Counted from the stretch's first letter, positions 36,757 to 45,884 are shown. The stretch: DNA of 64,000 nt from Pseudoalteromonas piscicida (GCF_002208135.1 NZ_CP021646.1:1719501-1783500); one strand, 5' to 3'. The notes: generated by a model not told the origin, from the sequence alone. Program-made: numbers and translations.

Positions 36757-37554
36757 TTATCCTTGAACTGCACTCAACATACAGCAATAAATTGGACCTG
36801 GTGTACAGGTATAACATTGGTATGTTGGGTTACTTCCGGCACACAATTGTGCACCTTGAAAGTGATTAACAGAGGGTTGACACAACACACACTGTGTTGG
36901 CTGGCAAGTAACGCACTGCGGTTGACATAAAACACATTGTGTAGGCTGGCAAGGAACGCACTGCGGTTGACATAAAACACATTGTGTTGGTTGGCAAGGA
37001 ACGCACTGCGGTTGACATAAAACACATTGTGTCGGCTGGCAAGGAACGCACTGCGGTTGACATAAAACACATTGTGTTGGTTGGTAAGGAACGCACTGTG
37101 GTTGACATAATACACACTGTGTTGGTTGGCAAGGAACGCACTGCGGTTGACATAATACACACTGTGTAGGCTGACAAGTAACGCATTGCGCAGGCTGGCA
37201 GGTTACACAGAACGAAATGATACAAGGAACACACTGTATGCTTTGTGCGCATTGAACACTAGCGCCCCCTGAAGGTTGACACTGTAGACATTGCAGTGAT
37301 GCAGATTCTGGCGTAGCAGTGGGCTGACAATGAAGGCAGCAGTTACAGAAATTGACAACACAAGGGAGGCAGTTTGTACAAGGCGAACATGGAGTACAAG
37401 GTGTACATAAGTAGCAAGGGCTGCAAGTAACGGCACAAGCGTCGCATTTACGTACTCCCTCTGCTTGCTGCTCAGAATATTGCTTTTCTAATTCTTTAAC
37501 TTTTGAACTTAGCTCAGTGAGCTGAACCTGAAGATCTTTAACGTCATTACTCAT
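36757..37554 (-). CDS. Cysteine-rich repeat RiPP (TOMM-type) precursor peptide
   Basis: 265 residues from ATG 37554, supported by AAGGA 7 bases upstream; an ATG 27 bases further up lacks such a site. Residues 1-36 are an amphipathic, coiled-coil-like leader (DLQVQLTELSSKVKELEKQY) without Cys. From residue 37 on, 53 Cys occur in about 229 residues. There is a C-x-x-C-x-x-C run (about 37-76), a spacer (about 77-122), seven tandem 15-residue repeats QCVPCQPTQCVLCQP (123-227) and a tail with YQCYTCTPGPIYCC. Repeat 3 has Tyr in place of the second Cys. The neighbouring YcaO enzyme makes this the likely substrate for thiazoline formation. A purely metal-binding Cys protein is the main alternative. 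Confidence 0.82.
   Translation of the reverse strand: MSNDVKDLQVQLTELSSKVKELEKQYSEQQAEGVRKCDACAVTCSPCYLCTPCTPCSPCTNCLPCVVNFCNCCLHCQPTATPESASLQCLQCQPSGGASVQCAQSIQCVPCIISFCVTCQPAQCVTCQPTQCVLCQPQCVPCQPTQCVLCQPQCVPYQPTQCVLCQPQCVPCQPTQCVLCQPQCVPCQPTQCVLCQPQCVPCQPTQCVLCQPQCVTCQPTQCVLCQPSVNHFQGAQLCAGSNPTYQCYTCTPGPIYCCMLSAVQG
36874..37188 (-). repeat. Seven tandem 45-bp repeats within the RiPP precursor
   Basis: 315 bases, exactly seven 45-base units, each encoding Q-C-V-(P/T)-C-Q-P-T-Q-C-V-L-C-Q-P. Units differ by only a few bases, mostly synonymous, so the array is young or kept uniform by recombination. Because 45 is a multiple of 3, repeats stay in frame when copies are gained or lost, and other frames over the array are spuriously open as well. 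Confidence 0.95.
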
Positions 37555-37718
37555 TTTCAAATCCTTTATGACCAAAGTCATGGCTTTAGATTGATGTTTG
37601 GTGCCGGGCGATAGACACCGCTAAATTCGCCATGGCAAATAACAGCAAGGTTGAGACCTGACTAACTACACTGTAGATATCAACTTATATTTTGAACCTA
37701 AGCGAAATCCTAGTATCG

Positions 37719-38729
37719 CTATCCCACCTTAAACAGGGTGTTTGCAGTAATGTGGGGAAACAGTAGTTTGCTGTTTTTGGTGTTGTTAAACTGTAGCGAA
37801 ATATTCTGTGTGTATTGCAGTTGCAACGCGCCATTGGATAATCTTTCTATCCAGTAAGTGGAAGAAAAGTTTGGAACGTCTACATGGTTTTTACAAAATG
37901 GGATACTTGAAACTAATCCATCATTGTCACTGTTAACGGTCAAAATATCCGTTTTAGTGATAGGGTTATATGCTTGGTTAACTAGCAATTGTTGTTCTAA
38001 CACGATATTCGGATTGATATTTGGATTACTCGGTGAGTTTTCGCCATACAAACCCGCAATGGCAGTACCTGCCTTAGTTTCTGGTTGCGGCAGCGTGTTG
38101 GCAATGGGGATTTCTGGACGACCATCGACAAAGTGATGATTTCCAAGTGCTAAAATTGAGTTACCGTGTGGAATTGAAACTTGTTTGACTATCGCATGCT
38201 CTGGATTTTGTATTGGCACGTTTGCTCCACCTGAAGGAGCGGGGATATAAGGAGGGCGGTTGTACTTACCTGAACCTTGATTGGTGGTGGCTAAATTGAG
38301 CCAAGTGCCATTTTCAGCATGCACAAGTTGGTCTTTCTTGTCACCGTCGGCAAAAAATACACGTTGCTCATAAAAGATCGTATAACTATTTTGTTGATAA
38401 TCTCCACCTCGATTTACTACTTTTCCTTGTGTGGCGCTAAAGGTGATCACCTCGTAGTAAGGGAAATTAAATAATATAACCCCTTCTGGAGCAGTTTCTT
38501 GCGGCAGCGGCATGACGTTAAATCCCGCAAAACGAGCGCTTGCCCAAGTGCCAATGAGATCTGCCAATGGCCCAAGTGCGCTGAGGGTTTCTGGCTGGCT
38601 ATTTCCTCCCCCTGTTGCGAGTAAAGGTATATTGTAATCTGGGACAAAACCTTGCTTGTTAGGTTGCAGCACAGCTTGTAGGTGATCTGCTGTGGCTTTT
38701 GCTTGCTGATTGGTGACAGTATTAAACAT
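37719..38729 (-). CDS. Beta-barrel-like protein of the RiPP cluster (possible nitrobindin/FABP-like fold)
   Basis: 336 residues, ATG after AAGGGAG. Residues about 50-65 read ALGPLADLIGTW, similar to the opening of nitrobindin/FABP-type heme-binding barrels (P-L-x-x-L-x-G-T-W). Later strands such as VKQVSIPHGNSILALG and the many alternating hydrophobic strands fit a beta-rich protein, but it is about twice the usual length and I cannot place a heme ligand with confidence. No signal peptide or membrane segment. It is the first gene of the minus-strand cluster, 164 bases before the precursor; an enzyme helper, carrier or product-binding role is possible. The 226 bases between its start and the asnS terminator presumably hold its promoter. 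Confidence 0.5.
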   Translation of the reverse strand: MFNTVTNQQAKATADHLQAVLQPNKQGFVPDYNIPLLATGGGNSQPETLSALGPLADLIGTWASARFAGFNVMPLPQETAPEGVILFNFPYYEVITFSATQGKVVNRGGDYQQNSYTIFYEQRVFFADGDKKDQLVHAENGTWLNLATTNQGSGKYNRPPYIPAPSGGANVPIQNPEHAIVKQVSIPHGNSILALGNHHFVDGRPEIPIANTLPQPETKAGTAIAGLYGENSPSNPNINPNIVLEQQLLVNQAYNPITKTDILTVNSDNDGLVSSIPFCKNHVDVPNFSSTYWIERLSNGALQLQYTQNISLQFNNTKNSKLLFPHITANTLFKVG

Positions 38730-38955
38730 AAAAAACTCCCTTTAAAAGGTTTGTTAATAAAGTGTTCTCAGTGTTTAATTTAAGTATGGTTATGTAAATT
38801 GATCGATTACATCACATTACATGAGGGTTGTGTTGTGCATATGAATACTTAGGCGTTTGAATTGGTAGGGTTCTTTGACTTCGGGTGAGCGCTATGTGGG
38901 TACAACTATAGTAAAGCGCTGACGTTATCTTGAGAGATCTCAAAACGCGCAATGC

Positions 38956-38984
38956 AAAACGCTCCCATAAAAGGGAGCGTTTTT
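38956..38984 (-). terminator. Rho-independent terminator after asnS
   Basis: AAAACGCTCCC and GGGAGCGTTTT form an 11-bp stem with a 6-base loop, 24 bases downstream of the asnS stop on the minus strand. Confidence 0.88.
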
Positions 38985-39007
38985 AGCAAGGCTGAGTTGG
39001 TGACGTT

Positions 39008-40405
39008 TTAGTAAGTCGCGCTGCCTTTAGTACGAGGGAAGGCAATAACGTCACGTACGTTGCCCATACCAGTAACATAAGCAACCAAGCGCTCAAAGCC
39101 AAGACCAAAGCCTGAGTGAGGCACTGTTCCATACTTACGTAGGTCGCGGTACCAGCTGTAATCTTCTTTGTTTAAGCCCATTTCTTCAAGACGCGCATCT
39201 AGCACATCTAAACGCTCTTCACGTTGTGAACCACCAATGATTTCACCAATACCAGGCGCAACGACGTCCATAGCGGCAACGGTTTTACCGTCTTCGTTTT
39301 GGCGCATGTAGAATGCTTTAATATCACGAGGGTAGTTTTTGATAACTACTGGTGCGTTAAAGTGTACTTCAGCAAGGTAGCGTTCGTGCTCTGATTGTAA
39401 GTCGACGCCCCACTCAACAGGGAATTCAAATTCTTTATCACATGCTTTTAGAATTTCGATAGCGTCTGTGTAATCTACCTGAGCAAAGTCTTTATCGATG
39501 AATGATTCTAGGCGAGTAATGGCATCTTTTTCGATGCGCTGTGCGAAAAATTCCATATCATCACGACGTTCGTCAAGTACTGCTTTAAACACATACTTCA
39601 ACATGTCTTCTGCAAGCGCTGCGATATCGTTAAGGTCGGCGAATGCCACTTCAGGCTCAACCATCCAAAACTCTGCTAAGTGACGAGAAGTGTTTGAGTT
39701 TTCAGCACGGAATGTTGGACCAAAAGTATAGATTTTTGAAAGGGCACTCGCGTATGTTTCGCCGTTAAGCTGACCTGATACGGTCAAGAATGCTTCTTTA
39801 CCAAAAAAGTCTTCTGAATAGTCTACATCGCCTTTGTCTGTGCGTGGTAGGTTGTTCATATCAAGTGTAGATACACGGAACATCTCACCTGCGCCTTCAC
39901 AGTCACTCGCGGTAATGATAGGTGTGCTGATCCACTGGTAGCCACGCTCATGATAGAAACGATGGATAGCTTGTGCTAGACAGTTACGAACACGCGTAAC
40001 CGCGCCCATAACATTAGTGCGAGGGCGAAGGTGCGCATGTTCGCGTAAGTATTCAATACTGTGGCGTTTTGCAGCCATTGGGTATGAATCTGGATTCTCT
40101 ACCCAGCCTAGTACCTCAACGCTGTTCGCTTGGATCTCAAAAGATTGACCTTGACCTTGTGATTGTACAAGCACACCAGTCACCGCTACTGAACACCCAG
40201 CAGTAAGACGAGTCACTTCGTCATAATTATTCAGCGAATTAGGGACTACGGCTTGAATAGGGTCAAAACAAGAACCGTCATGAACGGCTAGAAATGAAAT
40301 ACCTGCTTTTGAATCACGTCGTGTACGGATCCAGCCCTTTACTGTTACTTGGCTGTCAACCGCAACGGTGCCTGCTAGTAGCTCCGTTATCGCTGTGTGG
40401 CTCAT
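39008..40405 (-). CDS. asnS: Asparaginyl-tRNA synthetase
   Basis: 465 residues. N-terminal OB-fold anticodon-binding domain ([19 protein letters not shown]). The class II catalytic core follows, with motif 2-like [22 protein letters not shown] and the C-terminal motif 3 [21 protein letters not shown], ending [12 protein letters not shown]. Length and sequence match bacterial AsnRS. It charges tRNA-Asn with asparagine for translation. It is monocistronic with its own terminator; the protein-level match is unambiguous. Confidence 0.97.
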   Translation of the reverse strand: MSHTAITELLAGTVAVDSQVTVKGWIRTRRDSKAGISFLAVHDGSCFDPIQAVVPNSLNNYDEVTRLTAGCSVAVTGVLVQSQGQGQSFEIQANSVEVLGWVENPDSYPMAAKRHSIEYLREHAHLRPRTNVMGAVTRVRNCLAQAIHRFYHERGYQWISTPIITASDCEGAGEMFRVSTLDMNNLPRTDKGDVDYSEDFFGKEAFLTVSGQLNGETYASALSKIYTFGPTFRAENSNTSRHLAEFWMVEPEVAFADLNDIAALAEDMLKYVFKAVLDERRDDMEFFAQRIEKDAITRLESFIDKDFAQVDYTDAIEILKACDKEFEFPVEWGVDLQSEHERYLAEVHFNAPVVIKNYPRDIKAFYMRQNEDGKTVAAMDVVAPGIGEIIGGSQREERLDVLDARLEEMGLNKEDYSWYRDLRKYGTVPHSGFGLGFERLVAYVTGMGNVRDVIAFPRTKGSATY

Positions 40406-40579
40406 CTTTACTCCAAATGATTTATTTTTTATTTGTAAATTAAAAGACAGAGTGTCTTATCGTCATGTAAGCCGTATCTTACCTGCGATGGACAAATAAA
40501 AAAACACTGAAATGCAAAAAACTGGGCTGAAAAGAATGAGTAAAAGCCATGAAAAAACAGTCGAACTGTGGCATTATGA

Positions 40580-41068
40580 ATGTTCGATGATAAAAATAGC
40601 TTTATTAATACTAACAGTGACGTTCAAAACTCGATGAAACAAGTTTTTATTTTGAGGGGTCTACCTGGCTCTGGAAAATCGCATTACGCGCAAACGCTAG
40701 CCGACGACCTAGTCTCCGGCGATGAAACACAGTATTTTATCTGTTCAACCGATGATTATTTTCTTAATGAAAACGGCGAGTATCATTTTGAAAAGCCACG
40801 CCTTTCAGAATATCACAACTTAAACTTAGCCCGGTTTATTAACGCCTTAGCTGAAGGTATCCCTTTGGTCGTTGTAGACAACACCAATATCAAAAAATGG
40901 GAGTTCGTTGCTTATGCATCAGCTGCAGTGGCAATGGGTTATCAAGTGAAAGAAGTCATTGTTGGCGAAATCAAAGATAAGTCCCTACAGCACTTATATG
41001 CTAAGCGTAATAGCCATGGCATTGGCTTGAAAACAATTTCAAAAATGGCCCACCTTTTCGAATGGTGA
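40580..41068 (+). CDS. Small P-loop ATPase/kinase-like protein
   Basis: 162 residues from ATG 40580 (an in-frame ATG at 40634 would start directly at MKQVFILRGLPGSGKSHYA). Walker A is G-L-P-G-S-G-K-S; a Walker B-like strand is IPLVVVDNTNIKKWEF. The pattern S-T-D-D-Y-F and DNTN is that of the AAA_33/NEDD4-binding-protein-2-like kinases (polynucleotide-kinase-like P-loop proteins), whose bacterial substrates are mostly unknown. It is alone, divergent from asnS. Confidence 0.75.
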   Translation: MFDDKNSFINTNSDVQNSMKQVFILRGLPGSGKSHYAQTLADDLVSGDETQYFICSTDDYFLNENGEYHFEKPRLSEYHNLNLARFINALAEGIPLVVVDNTNIKKWEFVAYASAAVAMGYQVKEVIVGEIKDKSLQHLYAKRNSHGIGLKTISKMAHLFEW

Positions 41069-41094
41069 TAAAGCTTGGTGTTAACACTGTTATT

Positions 41095-41170
41095 TGTACT
41101 AGCCCAAATCTAGGCTGACAGTCACCGATTGAAAAACGGGTAACTGTCAGGGCGAATCTGAGCTAGTACA
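41095..41170. repeat. 76-base imperfect inverted repeat between convergent genes
   Basis: Outer arms TGTACTAGC/GCTAGTACA and inner arms CTGACAGT/ACTGTCAG (plus ACC/GGT) line up as one long hairpin; 21 of 28 arm positions pair before the inner loop. It lies between the convergent P-loop and response-regulator genes, so a bidirectional terminator or a dispersed repeat element is possible. No T tract follows. Confidence 0.6.
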
Positions 41171-41200
41171 GTTAATTCACTTTTGAAAAAGTATCCGCGC

Positions 41201-42178
41201 TTACTCCACATCAACTAAAAATGTAGTAAGCTGAGTGGTGTTACTTTGTATCTCGTGAGATAACGCGGTGTCGAGTAACTTTTCCAACTGAATTTCCAGT
41301 TCTATCTGTTTTCTTGGCAGTAAGGATTGCTCAATGTTATCCAACACGAACAGATAGTTATGTGTGGGCGAAGTCAATATTTTATAGTTTCTAAAAACTT
41401 CTTGAGCCGCAGCCGCCAATTTTGTTGTAGTGGGCTCACTTGCTGGCAACGCGTAGTAAGTTAAAACGGGGTTTATCGAGTAACATAATAGCAGTTCGGT
41501 GATAACTTCATAGATGTTAATTTCGTCTGTTACTTCGACTTTTTCGATGGTGATCAGATAAAACTCTTCGTCTTTTGGATTGCTACGGATCTGACACCTT
41601 AAAATACCAAGAGGGGTGTGGTAGATACCGTTACCACTAAAGCATGCCGAAAATTCTGTAAGTATCTTAGATTCTATATCTTTACTGAGATTATGCTCGA
41701 CAACTTGACCTTCATTATTGATTAACACTCGGGGGCAATCACGCTTTTTTAGTTGTTCCTGTAATATCGTTTTAAAGTAATTATTATTGTATACCTCTAT
41801 TGCTTCGTTGACTTCTTCCAGTAATTTGTCGTTCTCCCATGGTTTACACAAAAACTTATGTGCAACCTTGCTATTTATCATATCGATAAGCATATCGGAG
41901 TCAGTATAACCGCTGAGAATTAAGCCAATTGCTCCAGGATTAAGTTTTTTGGCTCGTTTTAGAAAATCTCCACCATTCATGAGCGGCATTCTAAAATCAG
42001 AGATAATAACCTGAACGGAGTGCGTGTCTATGTACTCAAGTGCTTCAAAAGGATTGTCAAAACTGACAACCTCTACTGAAGGCAGACGTATGACCCGTTT
42101 TAATGCTTTAAGTATTGACGTCTCATCGTCTAATATCAGTACTTTGTAATTAACTAAAGTATTTGCTTCTGAGTTCAT
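41201..42178 (-). CDS. Response regulator with uncharacterised C-terminal domain
   Basis: 325 residues from ATG 42178 (MNSEANTLVNYKVLILDDE). The receiver domain (about 10-125) has the acidic pair in LILDDE, the phospho-acceptor Asp in VIISDFRMPLMNGGD and the conserved Lys in KFLCKPWEND. The K-P-W-x-x-x-L ending is typical of receivers paired with HD or diguanylate domains. The C-terminal 190 residues match nothing I recognise. The start overlaps the end of the upstream HDOD regulator gene by 29 bases. It is the fourth gene of a regulator cluster; no kinase is next to it. Confidence 0.8.
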   Translation of the reverse strand: MNSEANTLVNYKVLILDDETSILKALKRVIRLPSVEVVSFDNPFEALEYIDTHSVQVIISDFRMPLMNGGDFLKRAKKLNPGAIGLILSGYTDSDMLIDMINSKVAHKFLCKPWENDKLLEEVNEAIEVYNNNYFKTILQEQLKKRDCPRVLINNEGQVVEHNLSKDIESKILTEFSACFSGNGIYHTPLGILRCQIRSNPKDEEFYLITIEKVEVTDEINIYEVITELLLCYSINPVLTYYALPASEPTTTKLAAAAQEVFRNYKILTSPTHNYLFVLDNIEQSLLPRKQIELEIQLEKLLDTALSHEIQSNTTQLTTFLVDVE

Positions 42179-43289
42179 AGAAAAGCTCCAACCAATCTTG
42201 GCTCTTTTGATCAAAAAAGGTGTTGATTACCATCTGATTGACTTCTTTATTGGTGATAGTGTCTATAAGCAACAATAGCTTAGTGGCGTTGCAATCTGAG
42301 CTACCCGTTTCTAGGGCATTAATGAGTGCATACAATTGATCTGTGATGGCTGACTCGTAGCCAATCAATGTGGCGGTATAAAGGGCGATATGCAATTTCT
42401 CGGTATAGCAGCTCTGTGGGGAATGACATTGACTTTCGGTTATAAGCTGAGCTATTTCTGAGCCGAGTTCGCCAAGAAATAATAAGGATTGAAGAAAAAC
42501 AACACGTTCAGAATCAATTGAAGCGTCATGTAGCTTGTGTACCAATTCCTTAAGTAACTTGACCTTTCTAAAGTTAATATCGCTTAACTGCTCACAGTTC
42601 GCGATATCATATCTGGCTGCGACCATATTGTGATAACACACAGAGACAATAATTGCAGACACTAAATCCACACCGAGCGTCTTAATTGCGGTAGAGAGGG
42701 AGTATTGCTTTGTCGATAATCCCACATAAGCACTGTTACAAAGGTGGAATAATTTAGCTTGAATGAGCACCTCTTGTTCCAGCATCGCTTCAAGCTTGTG
42801 AAAATCTAAATCAATGTCTTCAATTTTACTTAGCAAGATAGGCAATTCGTTTTCAATGAAAGTTTCATTTAGCGCACGCTTTATTGCTTCACTTAATGGC
42901 AGCTCATTGAGTCGATAAAAAGCGGTGATAACCTCATCAAATTCTTCTCTTCGAAATGGTTTAGCGACGATAAAGGTCGCAGAAATTGAGGACTTACACA
43001 GCACCTTTCCTGTGGTATCGCCAGTTAGCAATACGGTGAGGGCTTGCGGATAACGGCGTCTCACGATATTGATTAATTCAACGCCATTAATTGATGGCAT
43101 AAGGTAGTCACTAACTAAGATGTCGATGCTCGCTAACGTATCTAAGGCTTCAATGAATTGTTTGGGTGATGAAAAGGTTAATATTTCAGCGCCTTCCATG
43201 CTAATTTTGAAGTGACGGAGGAGCGACTTCAACATTAATTCATCGTCATCAACGAGTACAATCCGTGGCACTTGGCTTTTAATAGACAT
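42150..43289 (-). CDS. Response regulator with HDOD domain
   Basis: 379 residues from ATG 43289 (GGAG about 10 bases upstream; the longer frame to 43349 overlaps the previous gene more). The receiver domain shows IVLVDDDELMLKSL, SIDILVSDYLMPSINGVE (phospho-Asp) and FIVAKPFRREE (Lys). Residues about 135-330 look like an HDOD domain (LPILLSKIEDIDLDFHKLE, LFHLCNSAYVGLS, IKTLGVDLVSAIIVS), a catalytically silent HD relative used in signalling. It overlaps both neighbours, so the cluster is tightly co-translated. Confidence 0.82.
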   Translation of the reverse strand: MSIKSQVPRIVLVDDDELMLKSLLRHFKISMEGAEILTFSSPKQFIEALDTLASIDILVSDYLMPSINGVELINIVRRRYPQALTVLLTGDTTGKVLCKSSISATFIVAKPFRREEFDEVITAFYRLNELPLSEAIKRALNETFIENELPILLSKIEDIDLDFHKLEAMLEQEVLIQAKLFHLCNSAYVGLSTKQYSLSTAIKTLGVDLVSAIIVSVCYHNMVAARYDIANCEQLSDINFRKVKLLKELVHKLHDASIDSERVVFLQSLLFLGELGSEIAQLITESQCHSPQSCYTEKLHIALYTATLIGYESAITDQLYALINALETGSSDCNATKLLLLIDTITNKEVNQMVINTFFDQKSQDWLELFYELRSKYFS

Positions 43290-45177
43290 AGTGAGTAAAC
43301 TCCTCAAGCAAAACAGGTTTTCCAATGAGATATCCTTGTACTTCATCACATTTTAACTGCTCTAGAATTTCAAGCTGCTCGACGGTTTCTATTCCTTCAG
43401 CGACAACTTTCAATTCAAGGTCGTGAACTAATCGGATAACGTTTTGGACAAGATCTCGAGCCGACTTCGAGCTGTCGATGTTTTCAATCAAGCTTTTGTC
43501 AATTTTGATAACATCCACTGGCAATTTTGAGATGTAGCCCAAAGAGGAATATCCGGTACCAAAATCATCAATGGCAATGGAGAATCCGACTTCCTTTAAT
43601 TGTAGTAATTTGGTCTTGGCTTGATCGAGGTTCTCTAGCACAAAATTCTCAGTTATTTCTAATTCAAATTGCTCGGGTTTGAGTGAATACTTTTCAAGAA
43701 TCGAACACATGGTTTGGACAAAACTGGGATCGGAGAGTTGATAGGGTGAAACATTTACTGCAACTTTTTGAATATCAAGTTCTTCCTTTTGCCATTCACA
43801 CAGTGCGATACACGCCTGCTCAAGCACCCAAGTTCCTATTTTAACTATTTGCCCGTCCTTTTCTGCCAGAGGAATAAAATAATCTGGTGAGTTAGCACCA
43901 AACTGGGTGTTTTTCCAACGAATTAACACTTCACAACTGTTGATTGAATGTTCATTTAAATTAAGCTTAGGCTGAAACCTTAGATAAAATTCATCATTAT
44001 CAACGGCGTTGAATAATGCTTCAGAGACTTTATGTTCATTCAGCTTTTCTGACAGCAGTGATTGTGAATAACGCATATAGAAGTCAGTACGAGACTCACA
44101 AACAAATTGGGTATAGATCACCAAGCGGTCTATTGCTTCCGAGAGTGGTTGTTCAGGCTCAATCATAGTGTAAGAGACGGAGAACTTGATTTGGATATTT
44201 TTGCGAATGAAAAACTGTTTAATTGAGTTGATTAACTCGTCTAAAAATTTGTGTACCTCAATTTCACTTTGTACTGAATCTAGCCAGAAAATGGCTTGGT
44301 CAAAGCCAATTTCAAGCATAGAAAAATGCGTCGCTTCACTCAGCAGCGCATGATCTATGATTTTTTTAAACGTATCGGAATATATCGGGGTGTTGGAAAT
44401 TATATTCTTAACGAGCAAATCACGAATTTTAAGGCAGATCATCACAGAATTATCGGTGCGATTGATATGTTCGATAAAGCTAAGTTTGCACTGGTAGAAG
44501 TTGGGATATTTATCTTGCTCGCCTGAGAGGGGTTTAATGATAAGTAAGTAGCTTAATTCTGTTTTTAGCTTAAGCTCAACTTGGCATAAGACCCCTGAGC
44601 TTTTTAGTGTTGCAATTCTGCGTTCGGCAAAATCATCAAGACATTTATCACTTTCAAAATTAAAAAGTTGAAAGAAATTGCCTTTATTAACCTCGTTCAA
44701 TACTAACTCTGTGTAGGCGTAATTGCAGTCGATAACATTACCTATGGTATTTACTTCGACTAGGGGCGCATTATTGCTACGCAATATCTGGGTTTTTAAT
44801 TCGTTCTTGTGATAGTTTTTGAGTGCAGCTTCGATGGTTGAGTAAAGTTCTTCTTTATTCCAGGGCTTGGATAAAAACTTAAAGGTATTATTCGCATTGA
44901 TCAGCGACTTCATATCATCATAATCAGCTTGCCCACTAAGCACGATGCATTCAATGCTGGGATCATGCTTTTTCACTTCTTGGATAAGCTGTTGGCCATT
45001 CATATTAGGCATTCTGAAATCGGTAATAAGCACATGAGGTTTATGCTCTTGTATCAATCCGAGCGCTTGTCTGGGGTCATCGGTATATACCACTTCATAA
45101 TGCTGTAAACGCAGCGTGCGCTTAAGCGACTTTAGAATATCAATTTCATCATCAACCAACATGATAGGTGCATTCAT
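43279..45177 (-). CDS. Response regulator with EAL (cyclic-di-GMP phosphodiesterase) domain
   Basis: 632 residues. The receiver (about 1-120) has MLVDDEIDILKSLKRTLR, VLITDFRMPNMNG (phospho-Asp) and KFLSKPWNKEEL. A middle region (about 140-370) includes a degenerate GGDEF-like stretch. The EAL domain (about 380-632) keeps the catalytic signature: EVLIRW (E-V-L variant), LEITENFVL, IDDFGTGYSS, VIKIDKSLI, VVAEGIET and VQGYLIGKP. All expected metal and catalytic residues appear present, so active c-di-GMP hydrolysis is likely. It starts 2 bases after the preceding regulator. Confidence 0.9.
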   Translation of the reverse strand: MNAPIMLVDDEIDILKSLKRTLRLQHYEVVYTDDPRQALGLIQEHKPHVLITDFRMPNMNGQQLIQEVKKHDPSIECIVLSGQADYDDMKSLINANNTFKFLSKPWNKEELYSTIEAALKNYHKNELKTQILRSNNAPLVEVNTIGNVIDCNYAYTELVLNEVNKGNFFQLFNFESDKCLDDFAERRIATLKSSGVLCQVELKLKTELSYLLIIKPLSGEQDKYPNFYQCKLSFIEHINRTDNSVMICLKIRDLLVKNIISNTPIYSDTFKKIIDHALLSEATHFSMLEIGFDQAIFWLDSVQSEIEVHKFLDELINSIKQFFIRKNIQIKFSVSYTMIEPEQPLSEAIDRLVIYTQFVCESRTDFYMRYSQSLLSEKLNEHKVSEALFNAVDNDEFYLRFQPKLNLNEHSINSCEVLIRWKNTQFGANSPDYFIPLAEKDGQIVKIGTWVLEQACIALCEWQKEELDIQKVAVNVSPYQLSDPSFVQTMCSILEKYSLKPEQFELEITENFVLENLDQAKTKLLQLKEVGFSIAIDDFGTGYSSLGYISKLPVDVIKIDKSLIENIDSSKSARDLVQNVIRLVHDLELKVVAEGIETVEQLEILEQLKCDEVQGYLIGKPVLLEEFTHYVY

Positions 45178-45179
45178 AG

Positions 45180-45779
45180 CTACCCCTGTATTAGCGCATT
45201 AATTTTTTTTAACAGATTAGAATTATCAAACGGTTTAGAAAGGGCATCGTTGGCACCCATCGCTTTGGCCTTTTCAAGTTCACGATCGTTTAACGCGGAG
45301 ACCACCAAAATCTTAATCGTTTTAAATTCTTCTTTTTCGCGGATAAATGAGATCACTTCAAAGCCATCCATTCCCGGCATCGAAAGATCGAGCGTGATTA
45401 AGTTTGGTTTAAACTCTGAGATGGCAATACCGGCCATAAAGCCATCCCCAGCTTCTTGTATCAAATAATCGTTGCCTATCACTCGTCGTATCGCTTTTCT
45501 ATACTGGGGCTCGTCATCAATGATAAGCACCTTAGCTAAATCCCGTTCTTTATCAGAGTGTAGACCACTTTCTGCGATTTGATAGTCGCTAATAAAGTCT
45601 TGCGAAAGGGGGATTTTGTGCTTGTTTAAAAAGGATAAAAAGTCTTCAAGTAAGACACGGTAGTTACCGCGCCCAGGAAGCTTATGACCTTTCAACTCGC
45701 CATTGGCAATCCAACGACTCACACTGCGTTGGTGTACGTTACAGTAAATGGCGATTTCGCTTGGTTTAAGTGTCTGCAT
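45180..45779 (-). CDS. Excisionase-type HTH plus receiver domain regulator
   Basis: 199 residues. Residues 1-58 are an excisionase/MerR-like winged helix (LKPSEIAIYCNVHQRSVSRW, then GELKGHKLPGRGNYRVL). The receiver domain (about 78-199) shows VLIIDDEPQYRKAIRRV, LITLDLSMPGMDGF (phospho-Asp), and DALSKPFDNSNLL (Lys). The order DNA-binding domain first, receiver second is the reverse of most response regulators. It heads the four-gene regulator cluster and could respond to the same, unlinked sensor kinase. Confidence 0.85.
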   Translation of the reverse strand: MQTLKPSEIAIYCNVHQRSVSRWIANGELKGHKLPGRGNYRVLLEDFLSFLNKHKIPLSQDFISDYQIAESGLHSDKERDLAKVLIIDDEPQYRKAIRRVIGNDYLIQEAGDGFMAGIAISEFKPNLITLDLSMPGMDGFEVISFIREKEEFKTIKILVVSALNDRELEKAKAMGANDALSKPFDNSNLLKKINALIQG

Positions 45780-45884
45780 AGTCTTATTGATTTAATTCTT
45801 TTACCTATTGGTATAGCACAAGAAAACTAACAAGACAAAAGCGACATTAGAGACAAAGAGAATATAGTGCGTTTATGAACTAAA

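Noticed and set aside
36874..37188. The tandem repeats as a CRISPR array
   Set aside because: Units are contiguous with no unique spacers, lie inside a coding frame and have no cas genes nearby.
36774..37252. Other long open frames over the Cys-repeat region, on both strands
   Set aside because: They are a by-product of a 45-base repeat that is a multiple of three; the chosen frame has an RBS, a leader and the biosynthetic context.
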